Of a stretch of DNA of 64,000 bases, positions 23,538 to 32,184 are shown piece after piece. Below the pieces are notes generated by a model. The model ran no database searches and had not been told where the DNA came from. It saw only the letters and a program-made list of their open reading frames with translations. A program made the position numbers and the translations under genes. Location: the NCBI GenBank assembly GCA_040389445.1, contig JAZJZX010000002.1, forward strand, positions 372,001 to 436,000, in the 5' to 3' direction. The stretch's first letter is position 1. Each line of letters starts with the position of its first letter. The stretch comes from UBA5189 sp040389445. GTDB lineage: Bacteria > Chloroflexota > Limnocylindria > Limnocylindrales > CSP1-4.

Positions 23538-24166
23538 CAGCCTTTCCGAATCCGACCCGCCGATCGTTCCCCCGGCCGCTTGCCTGGCCGGCGCCCGGGA
23601 CCGCCCTGGGCGCCGGGAACGCCGGCAACGCCACCCGGTCCGGGCAATCCCGGGCCGGAGCCTTCACGATGCCACTCGCCGCTGTTGCCTCCGGCCTTGG
23701 ATACCAGGCGGAGCCACCGGATTTCGACCCCTCGTTCCACGCCCTTGACCATGTCATAGACGGTCAGTGCCGCCACCGAGGCGGCGGTGAGCGCTTCCAT
23801 CTCGACACCGGTCTGTCCCGTCGTCGCCGCCTCGGCGCGGATTCGCAGACCGCCGGCCCCCCGATCCGGGGAGATGGCCACCACGAGATCGGTCAAAGCC
23901 AGCGGGTGACACAGCGGGATGAGGTCGGAGGCGCGCTTGCCGCCCATCACTCCGGCGAGTTCGGCAACGCCGAGAACGTCGCCCTTGGATGAACCTCCAT
24001 CGATCACCATGGAAAGGGTCTCGGGAGCGAGCGCTACGAACGCTTCGGCGACGGCGCGACGGGCCGTGGACGGCTTGCCGCTGACATCCACCATTCGCGG
24101 CCGGCCGGTCCGGTCGACGTGGGTGAGGCGACGGCGCTCGGCTCGGGGAGCTGGTCCTCGGTCCAT
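23537..24166 (-). CDS. moaC: Cyclic pyranopterin monophosphate synthase MoaC with C-terminal tail
   Basis: 209 residues. The catalytic part (about 15-165) has GKRASDLIPLCHPL and ATTGQTGVEMEALTA, the standard active-site blocks. MoaC makes cPMP from the MoaA product in the first stage of Moco synthesis. A tail of about 45 residues rich in Gly, Pro and Arg follows the usual SGEW end and is not part of the family fold. The ATG at 24166 has an AGGAGG ribosome site 4-5 nt upstream; in-frame codons further up lie inside moeA. moaA is not in this window. Confidence 0.92.
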   Translation of the reverse strand: MDRGPAPRAERRRLTHVDRTGRPRMVDVSGKPSTARRAVAEAFVALAPETLSMVIDGGSSKGDVLGVAELAGVMGGKRASDLIPLCHPLALTDLVVAISPDRGAGGLRIRAEAATTGQTGVEMEALTAASVAALTVYDMVKGVERGVEIRWLRLVSKAGGNSGEWHREGSGPGLPGPGGVAGVPGAQGGPGRRPGKRPGERSAGRIRKG

Positions 24167-24218
24167 GGTTCCTCCTGTGGGCGTTGATGATGCCCGACCC
24201 GAGGGCGTCGAGGGTTCC

Positions 24219-25571
24219 TCAGGATCCATCCAGCCACCACAGGTCGACCGCGTCTCCGGCCGAATGTCTGGCGCTTTCCTCGGGAATGATCGCGAGCGCG
24301 TCGGCCTCGGCAAGAGCCGACAGGACGTGACTCCCCTGCCCTCCCACGCCGCCGGCCAGGCGGACGACGACGCGGCCTTGCGCATCCCGAACCGGGGTGT
24401 CGTGCGCATCCCGTTCGGCACGGACTCGGATGAAGGCGCGGCGACCAGCGCTCTTGGGCGTCGAATCCATCAGGACCGCCCGATCAACCCGACGGCCGAC
24501 CGCCCGACGACCGCCCAACCGTCGGAGGGCCGGCCGGACGAACAACTCGAACGTCACGAACGTCGAGACCGGGTTGCCCGGCAGACCGAACAGCAGGATG
24601 GGCGTTCCCCCGCCGGGGCGGGGTGCCGTCCCGAATGCGAATGGCTTGCCCGGCTGCACGGCGACGCGCCAGAGCGCAATGTCACCGAGTTCGGCGAACG
24701 CGGATCGAACGTGATCGTACGGGCCCACGGACACGCCGCCGGACACGATGATCGCGTCCGGCCGCTCCGCCAGGCCGGCCGCCAGGCGCACACGGACATC
24801 GTCGAGCCGGTCGCTGGCAATCCCCAGGCTGCGAGCGATCCCACCTGCGTCCTCCACGCAGGCACGCAGCGCCGGCCCGTTCGCATCCGGGATACCGGAC
24901 GCACCGAGGTCGGTGCCCGGCGCCCGAAGTTCGTCACCGGTGGCCAGGATCCCGACGATCGGGCGGCGGTGGACGCTGAGACCCGCATGACCCGCGCCGG
25001 CAACGATCGCCACCTGCGGCGGTCCGATCACGCTGCCCGCACTGAGCACGTTCGCCCCGGCGCGCAGATCGCTGGCGCGCTCGCGGATCGAGCCGCGAGC
25101 CGGGACCGCCTGGTGGACCAGGATTGCCGCCGGCAGCGGGCCCGCGGCATCGCGGCCACGGGGACCAGCCGGCGTCCCGTCAGTGTCCGCCGGCGAGGTC
25201 AGCTCCACGGGAACGACGCTGTCGGCTCCGCCGGGAATCCGGGCACCGGTTGCGATCCGGATCGCCGTCCCGTGCCGAAGGACAACCTGGGGTGACGCAC
25301 CGGCAGCGACGTCTCCGATGACGGCCAGGCGGACCGGCAGGAGGTCGGTGGCAGCGGCAACATCGGCATGACGCACCGCGTACCCATCCATGGCGCTGTT
25401 GTCCCATGGAGGCAGATCGATGGCCGAGGTGACATCCCCGGCCGTCACCCGACCCAGCGCGTCGGCCAGATTCACCCATTCCGGTTCCGTCGGGCCCGGC
25501 ACCGCGGCCAGCACCATCGACAGTGCTTCCTCGGTTCCCATGAGGGTGTCCCGCTCGCGTCCGTCGGTCAT
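24219..25571 (-). CDS. moeA: Molybdopterin molybdenumtransferase
   Basis: 450 residues, longer than many MoeA proteins (about 400). Landmarks are MDGYAVRHADV, RIATGARIPGGADSVVPVE, IVSGGVSVGPYDHV and LFGLPGNPVSTFV. It inserts molybdate into adenylylated molybdopterin. Its start overlaps the M50 protease stop by 4 nt. With moaC and mog it forms a partial Moco cluster; no molybdoenzyme is encoded nearby. Confidence 0.93.
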   Translation of the reverse strand: MTDGRERDTLMGTEEALSMVLAAVPGPTEPEWVNLADALGRVTAGDVTSAIDLPPWDNSAMDGYAVRHADVAAATDLLPVRLAVIGDVAAGASPQVVLRHGTAIRIATGARIPGGADSVVPVELTSPADTDGTPAGPRGRDAAGPLPAAILVHQAVPARGSIRERASDLRAGANVLSAGSVIGPPQVAIVAGAGHAGLSVHRRPIVGILATGDELRAPGTDLGASGIPDANGPALRACVEDAGGIARSLGIASDRLDDVRVRLAAGLAERPDAIIVSGGVSVGPYDHVRSAFAELGDIALWRVAVQPGKPFAFGTAPRPGGGTPILLFGLPGNPVSTFVTFELFVRPALRRLGGRRAVGRRVDRAVLMDSTPKSAGRRAFIRVRAERDAHDTPVRDAQGRVVVRLAGGVGGQGSHVLSALAEADALAIIPEESARHSAGDAVDLWWLDGS

Positions 25572-26716
25572 CCTGAACTGCGGGGCCCCGGTGCCCGTGA
25601 TGCAGATCGGTCGCGGACGATCTCGCCGACGGCCTTGCGCGTCAGGACACCCTTGAGTTGTCCGCCGTCCACCACCGGCAACCCGTCGAGGCCCGAGCGA
25701 TGGAGTCGCTCCACGGCGTCGAGCAGACGCACCTGTGGACCGAGCGTGACCATCCGGGGTGGTTTCGCCATGGCGTCACCCACCCGGGTGATCCCCCAGA
25801 CCGCACGTCGCAGCCGGCGAACCTCCCGAACGCCCAGCATCCCCACCACGTCGCTGCCCTCCATGACCGGGATGGCCGTCGTCGGCGTCTCGCTGTCGAG
25901 CAACTGGCCGGCGAGCGTGTCCACGGTGAGGGCCGGCTGGACGGTTGTCGGGTTGCGTTCCATGGCATCGGCAACGAAGAGATCCCCGATCAGTCCATCC
26001 ACCTTCAGGCGCTCGCGAACGGCTCGACTGGACAGGATGAGAAACCAGCCGCTCAGGGCCACCATCCCGCCGTTCGTGAGCTCACCAACGAGGAAGAGAC
26101 CGCCGCCGATCGAGAGGATGACGAGACCCGCCATACGGCCCGTGGTCGCGGCAGTCTGCCACCCCTGCGTCATGGAACCGGAGCGCCGCCAGGCGAGCGC
26201 GCGGACGATGCGCCCGCCGTCCAGCGGGTAGGCCGGGATCAGGTTGACCAGTCCGATGAGGACATTGAGCACAGCCAACACGGCCACGATCTGACCGAGT
26301 GCCACTGCCAGCTCCGTCTCGATCGATCCGAATGCGAAGGCCACCACACCCAGCAGCAACCCGAGCATGGTGCTCAGGAGCGGGCCGCTGGCAGCGATCG
26401 CGAGGTCGTCCGAGGCAACCGACGAGCTGGGATCCCCGGGGGCCGTCCCGCCGAAGAACGAGACGAGGATGGAATCCACCGCCACACCGCGGCGACGGGC
26501 GGTCAGGGCATGGGCAAGGTCGTGGAACATGGCGCTCACGAAGAAGGCGATCCCCACGGCACCACCGAGCAGCCACTGAACCGGCGTTGCCAGCGTGGGT
26601 ACCGCACCACCGACCTGGATGACTGCCAGGGCCGCCACGAGCGCGACGACGAAGATCCAGCCGAACTGGACGCGGATCTCGATGCCGCTGATCCGGGCGA
26701 TCGGGATTCCGATCAT
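25568..26716 (-). CDS. Site-2 protease (M50) with paired CBS domains
   Basis: 382 residues. About six membrane helices contain the zinc motif FHDLAH (H-D-x-x-H instead of H-E-x-x-H) and the third ligand in NLIPAYPLDGGRI. From about residue 245, two CBS modules follow. Such SpoIVFB-like proteases cut membrane substrates, and the CBS pair can sense adenine nucleotides. HDxxH occurs in some M50 relatives, so activity is possible but unproven. ATG 26716 overlaps the stop of a 43-aa ORF (ATGA) and has a GAGGTGG ribosome site. Confidence 0.87.
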   Translation of the reverse strand: MIGIPIARISGIEIRVQFGWIFVVALVAALAVIQVGGAVPTLATPVQWLLGGAVGIAFFVSAMFHDLAHALTARRRGVAVDSILVSFFGGTAPGDPSSSVASDDLAIAASGPLLSTMLGLLLGVVAFAFGSIETELAVALGQIVAVLAVLNVLIGLVNLIPAYPLDGGRIVRALAWRRSGSMTQGWQTAATTGRMAGLVILSIGGGLFLVGELTNGGMVALSGWFLILSSRAVRERLKVDGLIGDLFVADAMERNPTTVQPALTVDTLAGQLLDSETPTTAIPVMEGSDVVGMLGVREVRRLRRAVWGITRVGDAMAKPPRMVTLGPQVRLLDAVERLHRSGLDGLPVVDGGQLKGVLTRKAVGEIVRDRSASRAPGPRSSG

Positions 26717-26844
26717 CCCGCCACCTCGATCGCGCCGGGCAGGGACAGGTACCGGGCTGCCCTCGACAGGACCACGGCGGGCAGGATCACGAGCGCCGTG
26801 GCCGCAGCTGCGGACGGGAAGACGAGACCGGGGAGGTGACGCAT
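26713..26844 (-). CDS. Small membrane ORF, 43 aa, coupled to the M50-CBS protease
   Basis: The ORF encodes one membrane helix (about residues 6-27, GLVFPSAAAATALVILPAVV) and a short polar tail ending IEVAG. Its stop overlaps the protease ATG (ATGA), and TACCAT lies exactly 6 nt before its own ATG, so it should be translated as a leaderless first cistron. A tiny bitopic partner or substrate of the intramembrane protease is an attractive idea; no homologue is known to me. Confidence 0.6.
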   Translation of the reverse strand: MRHLPGLVFPSAAAATALVILPAVVLSRAARYLSLPGAIEVAG

Positions 26845-26850
26845 TCGTGC

Positions 26851-26856
26851 ATGGTA
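26851..26856 (-). promoter_or_regulatory. -10 box TACCAT for leaderless transcript
   Basis: TACCAT, six bases, then the ATG at 26844 of the 43-aa ORF; drives the M50-CBS and Moco operon. Confidence 0.55.
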
Positions 26857-26883
26857 CCGCCGGTCCCCGCCGGCACCGGCCGA

Positions 26884-27273
26884 CTACTCGTCCTCGAGCG
26901 TGCGCGCCTGCTCCCACCAGCTCTCAAGGGTCAATTCGCCCGGCGCTTCCAACTTGAGTTCCTGTGCCCCGCGCCCGATCCGGCGCCGAAACGCGTCGAG
27001 GTCCACGGCCAGGATGTCCCGCAGGCCCTCGAAACCGGCCTGGCTCAACAGGAGGTGCTCCGTTGGCCCGAAACCGGCGAGGTTGAGCATCAGCGCCTCG
27101 TCCCGCCAGGTCAGGACGTCGTTGGTGGATGCGTCCACCTGATCTGCAAGGGTCTGGCGGCGCGTACTCGTCTCGCTGACCTCGAGCAGGAGGCCCGTCG
27201 TGAAGATGCCCTGCCGATCGAGACGATCCAGGTGCACCGGTTCGATGCGGGTCAGTTCGGTGATCGGCGGCAC
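26884..27273 (-). CDS. DUF4332-like helix-hairpin-helix protein
   Basis: 129 residues, all helical. Two hairpin-type repeats (ELTRIEPVHLDRLDRQGI and GFGPTEHLLLSQAGFEGL) match DUF4332, a small family with helix-hairpin-helix features that may bind DNA or proteins. The GTG at 27273 has a GAGGAG ribosome site with 8-nt spacing, which settles the start. The C-terminus is acidic. Confidence 0.7.
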   Translation of the reverse strand: MPPITELTRIEPVHLDRLDRQGIFTTGLLLEVSETSTRRQTLADQVDASTNDVLTWRDEALMLNLAGFGPTEHLLLSQAGFEGLRDILAVDLDAFRRRIGRGAQELKLEAPGELTLESWWEQARTLEDE

Positions 27274-27326
27274 GTGCTGAACTCCTCGTCTTCCATGGCG
27301 ATGTGCCGATGATGCCATGTCCACCA

Positions 27327-27647
27327 TCACGCGGACGGATCGGGCACTCCGACGGCAGTGTTGCGCTTCCCGACCACGAAATCGAACACCCGCGCCGATG
27401 GCGTACCGCCGGCCTCGCGGATCAGCCTTCGAGCGAACGGCTCTTCGCCACCAGCGAGCATCGCGGCGAGATCCTCGCGCCGGGGCCACACGCTCAGGAT
27501 GCCGATCTCGTCGCCATCCCGGATCAGCATCGTCTGGCTGATGTCCGGGGGGAGCCCCTGCCCGAGCGCCTCGCGATAGTGCTCGATGAGGGCCATCTGG
27601 GCATCGGGCGAAACACGACCCATGACCAACGTGACGACCGCGTCCAT
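27327..27647 (-). CDS. Small ABM-like (ferredoxin-fold) protein
   Basis: 106 residues. It has the look of an antibiotic-biosynthesis-monooxygenase-like dimeric alpha/beta barrel: an opening strand (VVTLVMGRV), helix with YREALGQ, then ISVWPRREDL-type strand and helix (seen here as ILSVWPRREDL) and a last strand (ARVFDFVVG). Assignment is tentative. ATG 27647 has a GGAGG ribosome site 5 nt before it; ATG 27659 is an alternative. It follows the decarboxylase gene by 23 nt. Confidence 0.6.
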   Translation of the reverse strand: MDAVVTLVMGRVSPDAQMALIEHYREALGQGLPPDISQTMLIRDGDEIGILSVWPRREDLAAMLAGGEEPFARRLIREAGGTPSARVFDFVVGKRNTAVGVPDPSA

Positions 27648-27670
27648 ACCAGCCTCCATTGCCTCTGGGT

Positions 27671-29200
27671 TCAGCCCAGCCTGTCTGCCTCCCGCCGCAG
27701 CAGCTCCCAGGCGCGAGCCACGTGGCGGTCCTCCGTCCGGATCTGACCGAGGGCCACACGGATGGCGAACCGCCCGTGCAGGCGCGTGTGGGACAGGAAG
27801 ATCTCGCCGGTCCGGTTCACGGCATCGAGGAGCGCCTGGTTGAGCCCGTCGAGCCGCGCGTCGCGGGCCTGTTCCGTCTCCCCGGCGAGCGCGGGTGGTG
27901 CGAAGCGCAGGCAGACCGTCGAGAACGGAACCGGCGCCAGCCGCTGGAAGCGAGGATCGGCGTCGACCCAGGATGCGAACTCGGCCGCCTGTTCGATGTG
28001 ATGCCGGATGCGGCGTCGAAGGCCCTCGAGGCCGAACCACCGGAGCAGCACCCAGAGCTTCAAGGCGCGGAATCGACGGCCCAGCTGCGGCGTGTACTCG
28101 TTGACGTCGCGGACCGGTGAGGCCCGGTCCAGCGTTCGGAGGTACTCGGGTACGAGGCTGAAGGCATCGCGCAGCCGGTCCATCCGGCGCGTCAGAAGCA
28201 GGGACGCGTCGATCGGCGTGAAGAGCCATTTGTGCGGGTTGATCACGATGGAATCGGCCCGCTCCCAGCCCGAAAACGCAGCCCGCCGTTCCGGCAGCAT
28301 CGCCACGAAGCCCGCGTACGCCGCATCGACGTGCAACCACAGCCCGTGTCGGGCGGCGATGTCCGCAAGGGCGCCAATCGGGTCCACGGAGGTCGACGAG
28401 GTCGTCCCCAGCGTGGCCACGATGGCGATCGGTCGATGACCGGCGGCAAGATCCGCGGCAATGGCCGTCGCGAGCGCCTCCGGTCGCATCCGGAAGTCCT
28501 CGTCGGTTGCGATCCGGACCACGTTGCGGCGGCCGATCCCGAGCGTCATCGCCGCCTTCTCGATGGACGAGTGCGCCTCCTCGGATGCGTAGATCCGCGG
28601 AGCACCGAGCTCGGGACGCCCCGCCAGTCCCAACGCCGACGCATCCAGACCCGCCAGCTCGCGGGCGGCGCCGAGGGCGATCAGGGACGACGTCGAGGCC
28701 GTGTCCGTGATGAACCCATCGAAGGCATCCGGCAGACCGACCGCCTGCCGGAGCCAGCCGACAACGACCTGTTCGAGTTCCGTTCCGATCGGTGACGTTC
28801 GCCAGAGCATCGGGTTCTGGGCCAGCGAGGCCATCAACAGCTCGCCGACGATGCCGGCCGCGGATGACGACGTCGGGAAGTACGCCATGAACCCCGGGTG
28901 TTGCCACTGGGTCGCGTTCGGTTCAATGAGCGCTCGATGGTCCGCCAGGATCGCCTCAAGGGATTCGGGGGCTTCGGGCGCACGATCGGGAAACAAGCCA
29001 GTCAATGAACCCGGCTCGACGGACGGGAAGACCGGGCGCCTCGACACCTCTGCGAGGTGGGCCACCACCACCTCAACCGCGGCGTGCAATGCCTGCCGGA
29101 GTGCGCCGGGGTCGAGGTCCGTCAGGCCGTTGACCTGTTCGAGCTCCAGAGCTCCGTTCGAGCCGTGTGTGCGTGGGCTTTCATCCATCGGGGCACTCAT
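27671..29200 (-). CDS. PLP-dependent group II decarboxylase (aromatic-L-amino-acid decarboxylase-like)
   Basis: 509 residues. The PLP lysine is in VINPHKWLF, with the preceding HVDAAYAGF (Asp for the pyridine nitrogen) and TASTSSLIAL phosphate loop. WQHPGFMAYFPTSSS and LWRTSPIGTELE are typical of tyrosine/tryptophan/DOPA decarboxylases. It releases CO2 from an amino acid, perhaps aromatic, making the amine. No amine transporter lies beside it. The first ATG (29200) is used; ATG 29188 is possible. Confidence 0.88.
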   Translation of the reverse strand: MSAPMDESPRTHGSNGALELEQVNGLTDLDPGALRQALHAAVEVVVAHLAEVSRRPVFPSVEPGSLTGLFPDRAPEAPESLEAILADHRALIEPNATQWQHPGFMAYFPTSSSAAGIVGELLMASLAQNPMLWRTSPIGTELEQVVVGWLRQAVGLPDAFDGFITDTASTSSLIALGAARELAGLDASALGLAGRPELGAPRIYASEEAHSSIEKAAMTLGIGRRNVVRIATDEDFRMRPEALATAIAADLAAGHRPIAIVATLGTTSSTSVDPIGALADIAARHGLWLHVDAAYAGFVAMLPERRAAFSGWERADSIVINPHKWLFTPIDASLLLTRRMDRLRDAFSLVPEYLRTLDRASPVRDVNEYTPQLGRRFRALKLWVLLRWFGLEGLRRRIRHHIEQAAEFASWVDADPRFQRLAPVPFSTVCLRFAPPALAGETEQARDARLDGLNQALLDAVNRTGEIFLSHTRLHGRFAIRVALGQIRTEDRHVARAWELLRREADRLG

Positions 29201-29230
29201 CGATCGGCACCACGCGAGCGTGTGTTGTGG

Positions 29231-29236
29231 ATCATA
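29231..29236 (-). promoter_or_regulatory. -10 box TATGAT of the decarboxylase gene
   Basis: TATGAT 30 nt before the ATG at 29200, just past the 3' end of tRNA-Pro, giving a leader of roughly 24 nt. No clear -35 is seen. Confidence 0.4.
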
Positions 29237-29254
29237 CGGAACGAACGGGGGAAT

Positions 29255-29331
29255 TGGTCGGGGCGGCCGGATTTGAACCGACGACCACCAGTCCCCCAGA
29301 CTGGTGCGCTACCAGACTGCGCCACGCCCCG
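29255..29331 (-). tRNA. tRNA-Pro (anticodon GGG)
   Basis: 77 nt with encoded CCA. Acceptor CGGGGCG pairs with CGCCCCG; D arm GCGC/GCGC; anticodon stem CCAGT/ACTGG with loop CTGGGGG (anticodon GGG); T loop TTCAAAT. Its first 23 nt are also the end of gpsA on the same strand. Confidence 0.95.
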
Positions 29332-30439
29332 ACAGACCACGCAGTCTAGCAGCCGGGCCGCGTGATGCCTGATGACCCATCGCAGGTGACGCTTGGCCGA
29401 GCCGGTCCACCCAGGCCTGGAAGTCGGCGAGCTCGTCCTTCGATTCGCGGGCGAGGAGATCCACCAGGCAGCGCTGCACGCTCTTGCCCTCGAAGAGCGC
29501 GTTGTGGACCTCACGGGCGATCGGCATCTCGATGCCGAGCCTCGTGGCGAGGGCGATCGCGGCATCGACGGTGTAGGCGCCCTCGGCGACCCCGGGCAGC
29601 GAGGCCTCGATGTCGGACCATGTCCGGCCCCTCGCGAGCTCCTCGCCGAGGCGATGGTTTCGGGAAAGCTTCGACCCGCAGGTCGCGATGACGTCACCGA
29701 TGCCGGCGAGACCGGCGAAGGTCAGCGGATTCGCGCCGGCCGCGATCCCCAATCGCATCATCTCGGCGAGGCCCCGGGTCATGAGCCCGGCCTTGCCGTT
29801 GTCGCCGAAGCCGAGCCCGTCGGCTGCACCCGCGGCGATCGCGATCACGTTCTTCAGCGCCCCGCAGAGTTCCACGCCGAGCACGTCCGTGTTGCGGTAG
29901 AGCCGGAACTCGCGCCGCGAGAGCCGCCTCACGACGCGATCGGCAAGGTTCTCGTCCGCAGCGGCCACGACGGCCGAAGCCGGCAGGCCCTGGGCGATCT
30001 CGAGGGCGAGGTTCGGGCCGGAAAGCGCGGCGACGCGAGCCGGCGCCACATCCCCGGCATCGGCGATGACCTCGGTCATGCGGAGGAGCGTCCCCGGTTC
30101 GAGGCCCTTGACCACCGACAGGATGTCCGCCGCGGCGGGGAGCATGGAGCCGAGGCCCGACATGATCTCGCGCAGATGGGTCGATGGAACCGCGACAATC
30201 ACCAACTCGGCGTCGGCAATCGCCTCGGCATCGGCGGTCGGGTGGACGCCGGGCCGGAGTTCGATTCCCGGGAGCCGCCGTTCGTTCCTCCGCGTCGTCG
30301 CGATCCGGGCCGCTGTCTCCGGCGCATGGCAGAAGAGCGTGACGGGCTCCTCCCGCGCGACGATCTGGGCGAGGGTCGTCCCCCACGCGCCGCTCCCGAT
30401 CACCGCGACCAGCGGCTTCGCTTCGATGGGCTGGATCAC
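29309..30439 (-). CDS. gpsA: Glycerol-3-phosphate dehydrogenase [NAD(P)+]
   Basis: 376 residues, about 35 longer than usual. VAVIGSGAWGTTLA is the nucleotide-binding loop, ALKNVIAIAAG holds the catalytic Lys, and GLAGIGDVIATC the substrate loop. It makes sn-glycerol 3-phosphate for phospholipids. The GTG at 30439 has a GGGGAG ribosome site. The extra C-terminal residues (from about 345) run through the spacer and into tRNA-Pro, where the TAG stop falls in the D loop. It follows der and fits with plsC in the cmk fusion upstream. Confidence 0.93.
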   Translation of the reverse strand: MIQPIEAKPLVAVIGSGAWGTTLAQIVAREEPVTLFCHAPETAARIATTRRNERRLPGIELRPGVHPTADAEAIADAELVIVAVPSTHLREIMSGLGSMLPAAADILSVVKGLEPGTLLRMTEVIADAGDVAPARVAALSGPNLALEIAQGLPASAVVAAADENLADRVVRRLSRREFRLYRNTDVLGVELCGALKNVIAIAAGAADGLGFGDNGKAGLMTRGLAEMMRLGIAAGANPLTFAGLAGIGDVIATCGSKLSRNHRLGEELARGRTWSDIEASLPGVAEGAYTVDAAIALATRLGIEMPIAREVHNALFEGKSVQRCLVDLLARESKDELADFQAWVDRLGQASPAMGHQASRGPAARLRGLSGRGAVW

Positions 30440-30470
30440 GCCGACTCCCCTGCCGCTCGTTCCGGTTCGC

Positions 30471-32180
30471 TCAGCGACCGGGCGAGTCCGCGGGCGGTCG
30501 ACGGGCTCGAGGTCCCGGCGGGTTGCCGGCCGCGGGTTTTCCCGCCCCGGGTTTCCCGGCCCTGCCGGCCTTGGCGCCGGCGCCGGGCTTCGGACCGTCG
30601 GCCCTGGCGGTGCTCGCTGCCTTCGTACCGCGTCGCGACGCCTTGCGCTCGATCCGGATCCCGGCACGTTCACGGAAGACGAGTCGCAACGGCGTCCCGA
30701 GAAACCCGAAGGTCTCGCGGATGCGATTCTCGAGATAGCGCTGGTAGCTGAAGTGGACCGATGCCGCCTCGCGGGCGAAGAAGACGAACGTGGGCGGCGC
30801 CATCCCGGCCTGGGTCGCGTAAAAGATCTTCGGCCGCTTGCCCTTGACCATCGGCGGCTGCTGGCGCTCGCCGGCGGCCGTGACGATGCGATTCAGCTCG
30901 CCCGTGCCCACGCGTTTGCGGCGTTCGGCCCACACGTCGACGGCGAGCTCGAGCACGCGACCCACGCGCTGGCCGGTCCGCGCGGAAATGCTGACCACAG
31001 GAGCAAAATCGAGGAAGGGCGCCTCGTGGCGGATCCATTCAACGTACGTCTCGAACGTCTTTCCGGTCTTCTCCTCGACGGCGTCCCACTTGTTGATGGC
31101 GATCACGAGACCCTTGCCCTCGTCGACCACGTAGCCGGCGACGTGGGCATCCTGGGCGGTCAGGCCGTCCACCGCATCGACCAGGAGGACGGCAACGTCA
31201 CACCTTGAAATGGCCTTGAGGCTGCGCAGCGTCGAATACCGCTCCGCGGCCGCCCCGGAGGCAACCTTGCCGCGTCGGCGGATGCCGGCCGTGTCGATCA
31301 GGACGACCTCGGTCCGGCCCCAGGCAATGCGTGAGTCGATGGCGTCCCGGGTCGTTCCGGGGATGTCGCTGACGATGGTCCGCTCCTCGCCGAGCAGCGC
31401 ATTGAGCAGGCTCGACTTGCCGACGTTGGGACGCCCCACGAAGGCGATGGCCGGGGGCGCGTCGTCGCTCGCGGCTGCGAGCATCGCGTCCCAGCGCGCC
31501 GCCTCCCCCTCCGGGCCGGACAGTTCGCCTGGATCTTCCTCGGCCTCCGAATCCGCGTCGGCCCCCTCCTCCCCAACGATGTAGGGACGCAGGCTTCCGC
31601 TCGCGACCTCGCTGGCAAACGTGTCGGCTTCCTCGGCGCGTGCCTTGCGAGCGACTTCGGCGTCCGATTCGGGCGGCAACGCCCGAACCAGCTCGTCCAG
31701 GAGGTCGGCGACGCCCCGACCGTGGTTGGCGGCAATCGGGTGGGTCTGCTCCCAGCCGAGGGACCAGAACTCGGCCGCGTCGAGTTCGCGTTTGGGGTTG
31801 TCGGCCTTGTTGGCGGCCACGAAGATCGGCACCCTGGCCATCCGCAGGAGCTCGGATGCCTCCTGGTCGGCCGGCGTCAGTCCCGCGATCGAATCCACGA
31901 CGAACACGATGACATCCGCCTCGGCAATGGCGAGGCGCGCCTGCACCTGCACCTTGGCTTCGATCGGATCGTCCGGATCGATCTCGAGGCCACCCGTGTC
32001 GACCACGATGAAGCGTCGACCATTCCACTCCGCGTCCCCGTACATGCGATCGCGGGTGGTCCGGGCGCGATCCTCGACGATCGCCACGCGATCTCCGATG
32101 ATCCGGTTGAACAGGGTGCTCTTGCCGACATTCGGCCGCCCGACGATCGCGACGACGGGCAACGTGCCTCCGTGGCTCAC
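30471..32180 (-). CDS. der: GTPase Der (EngA), with acidic linker and basic tail
   Basis: 569 residues against about 440 for typical Der. Two G domains each have GRPNVGKS; the specificity motifs are NKAD and NKWD; a KH-like domain follows. Der acts in assembly of the 50S ribosomal subunit. Between the G domains is a stretch of about 50 residues rich in Glu and Asp, and after the KH domain a tail of about 50 residues rich in Lys, Pro, Gly and Ala. The GTG at 32180 lies 4 nt after ispH. Confidence 0.95.
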   Translation of the reverse strand: MSHGGTLPVVAIVGRPNVGKSTLFNRIIGDRVAIVEDRARTTRDRMYGDAEWNGRRFIVVDTGGLEIDPDDPIEAKVQVQARLAIAEADVIVFVVDSIAGLTPADQEASELLRMARVPIFVAANKADNPKRELDAAEFWSLGWEQTHPIAANHGRGVADLLDELVRALPPESDAEVARKARAEEADTFASEVASGSLRPYIVGEEGADADSEAEEDPGELSGPEGEAARWDAMLAAASDDAPPAIAFVGRPNVGKSSLLNALLGEERTIVSDIPGTTRDAIDSRIAWGRTEVVLIDTAGIRRRGKVASGAAAERYSTLRSLKAISRCDVAVLLVDAVDGLTAQDAHVAGYVVDEGKGLVIAINKWDAVEEKTGKTFETYVEWIRHEAPFLDFAPVVSISARTGQRVGRVLELAVDVWAERRKRVGTGELNRIVTAAGERQQPPMVKGKRPKIFYATQAGMAPPTFVFFAREAASVHFSYQRYLENRIRETFGFLGTPLRLVFRERAGIRIERKASRRGTKAASTARADGPKPGAGAKAGRAGKPGAGKPAAGNPPGPRARRPPADSPGR

Positions 32181-32184
32181 GGCG

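Noticed and set aside
27327..28907. A 526-codon minus-strand frame
   Set aside because: Only its last 106 codons (27327-27647) look like a real protein with a ribosome site; the rest runs out of frame through the decarboxylase gene.
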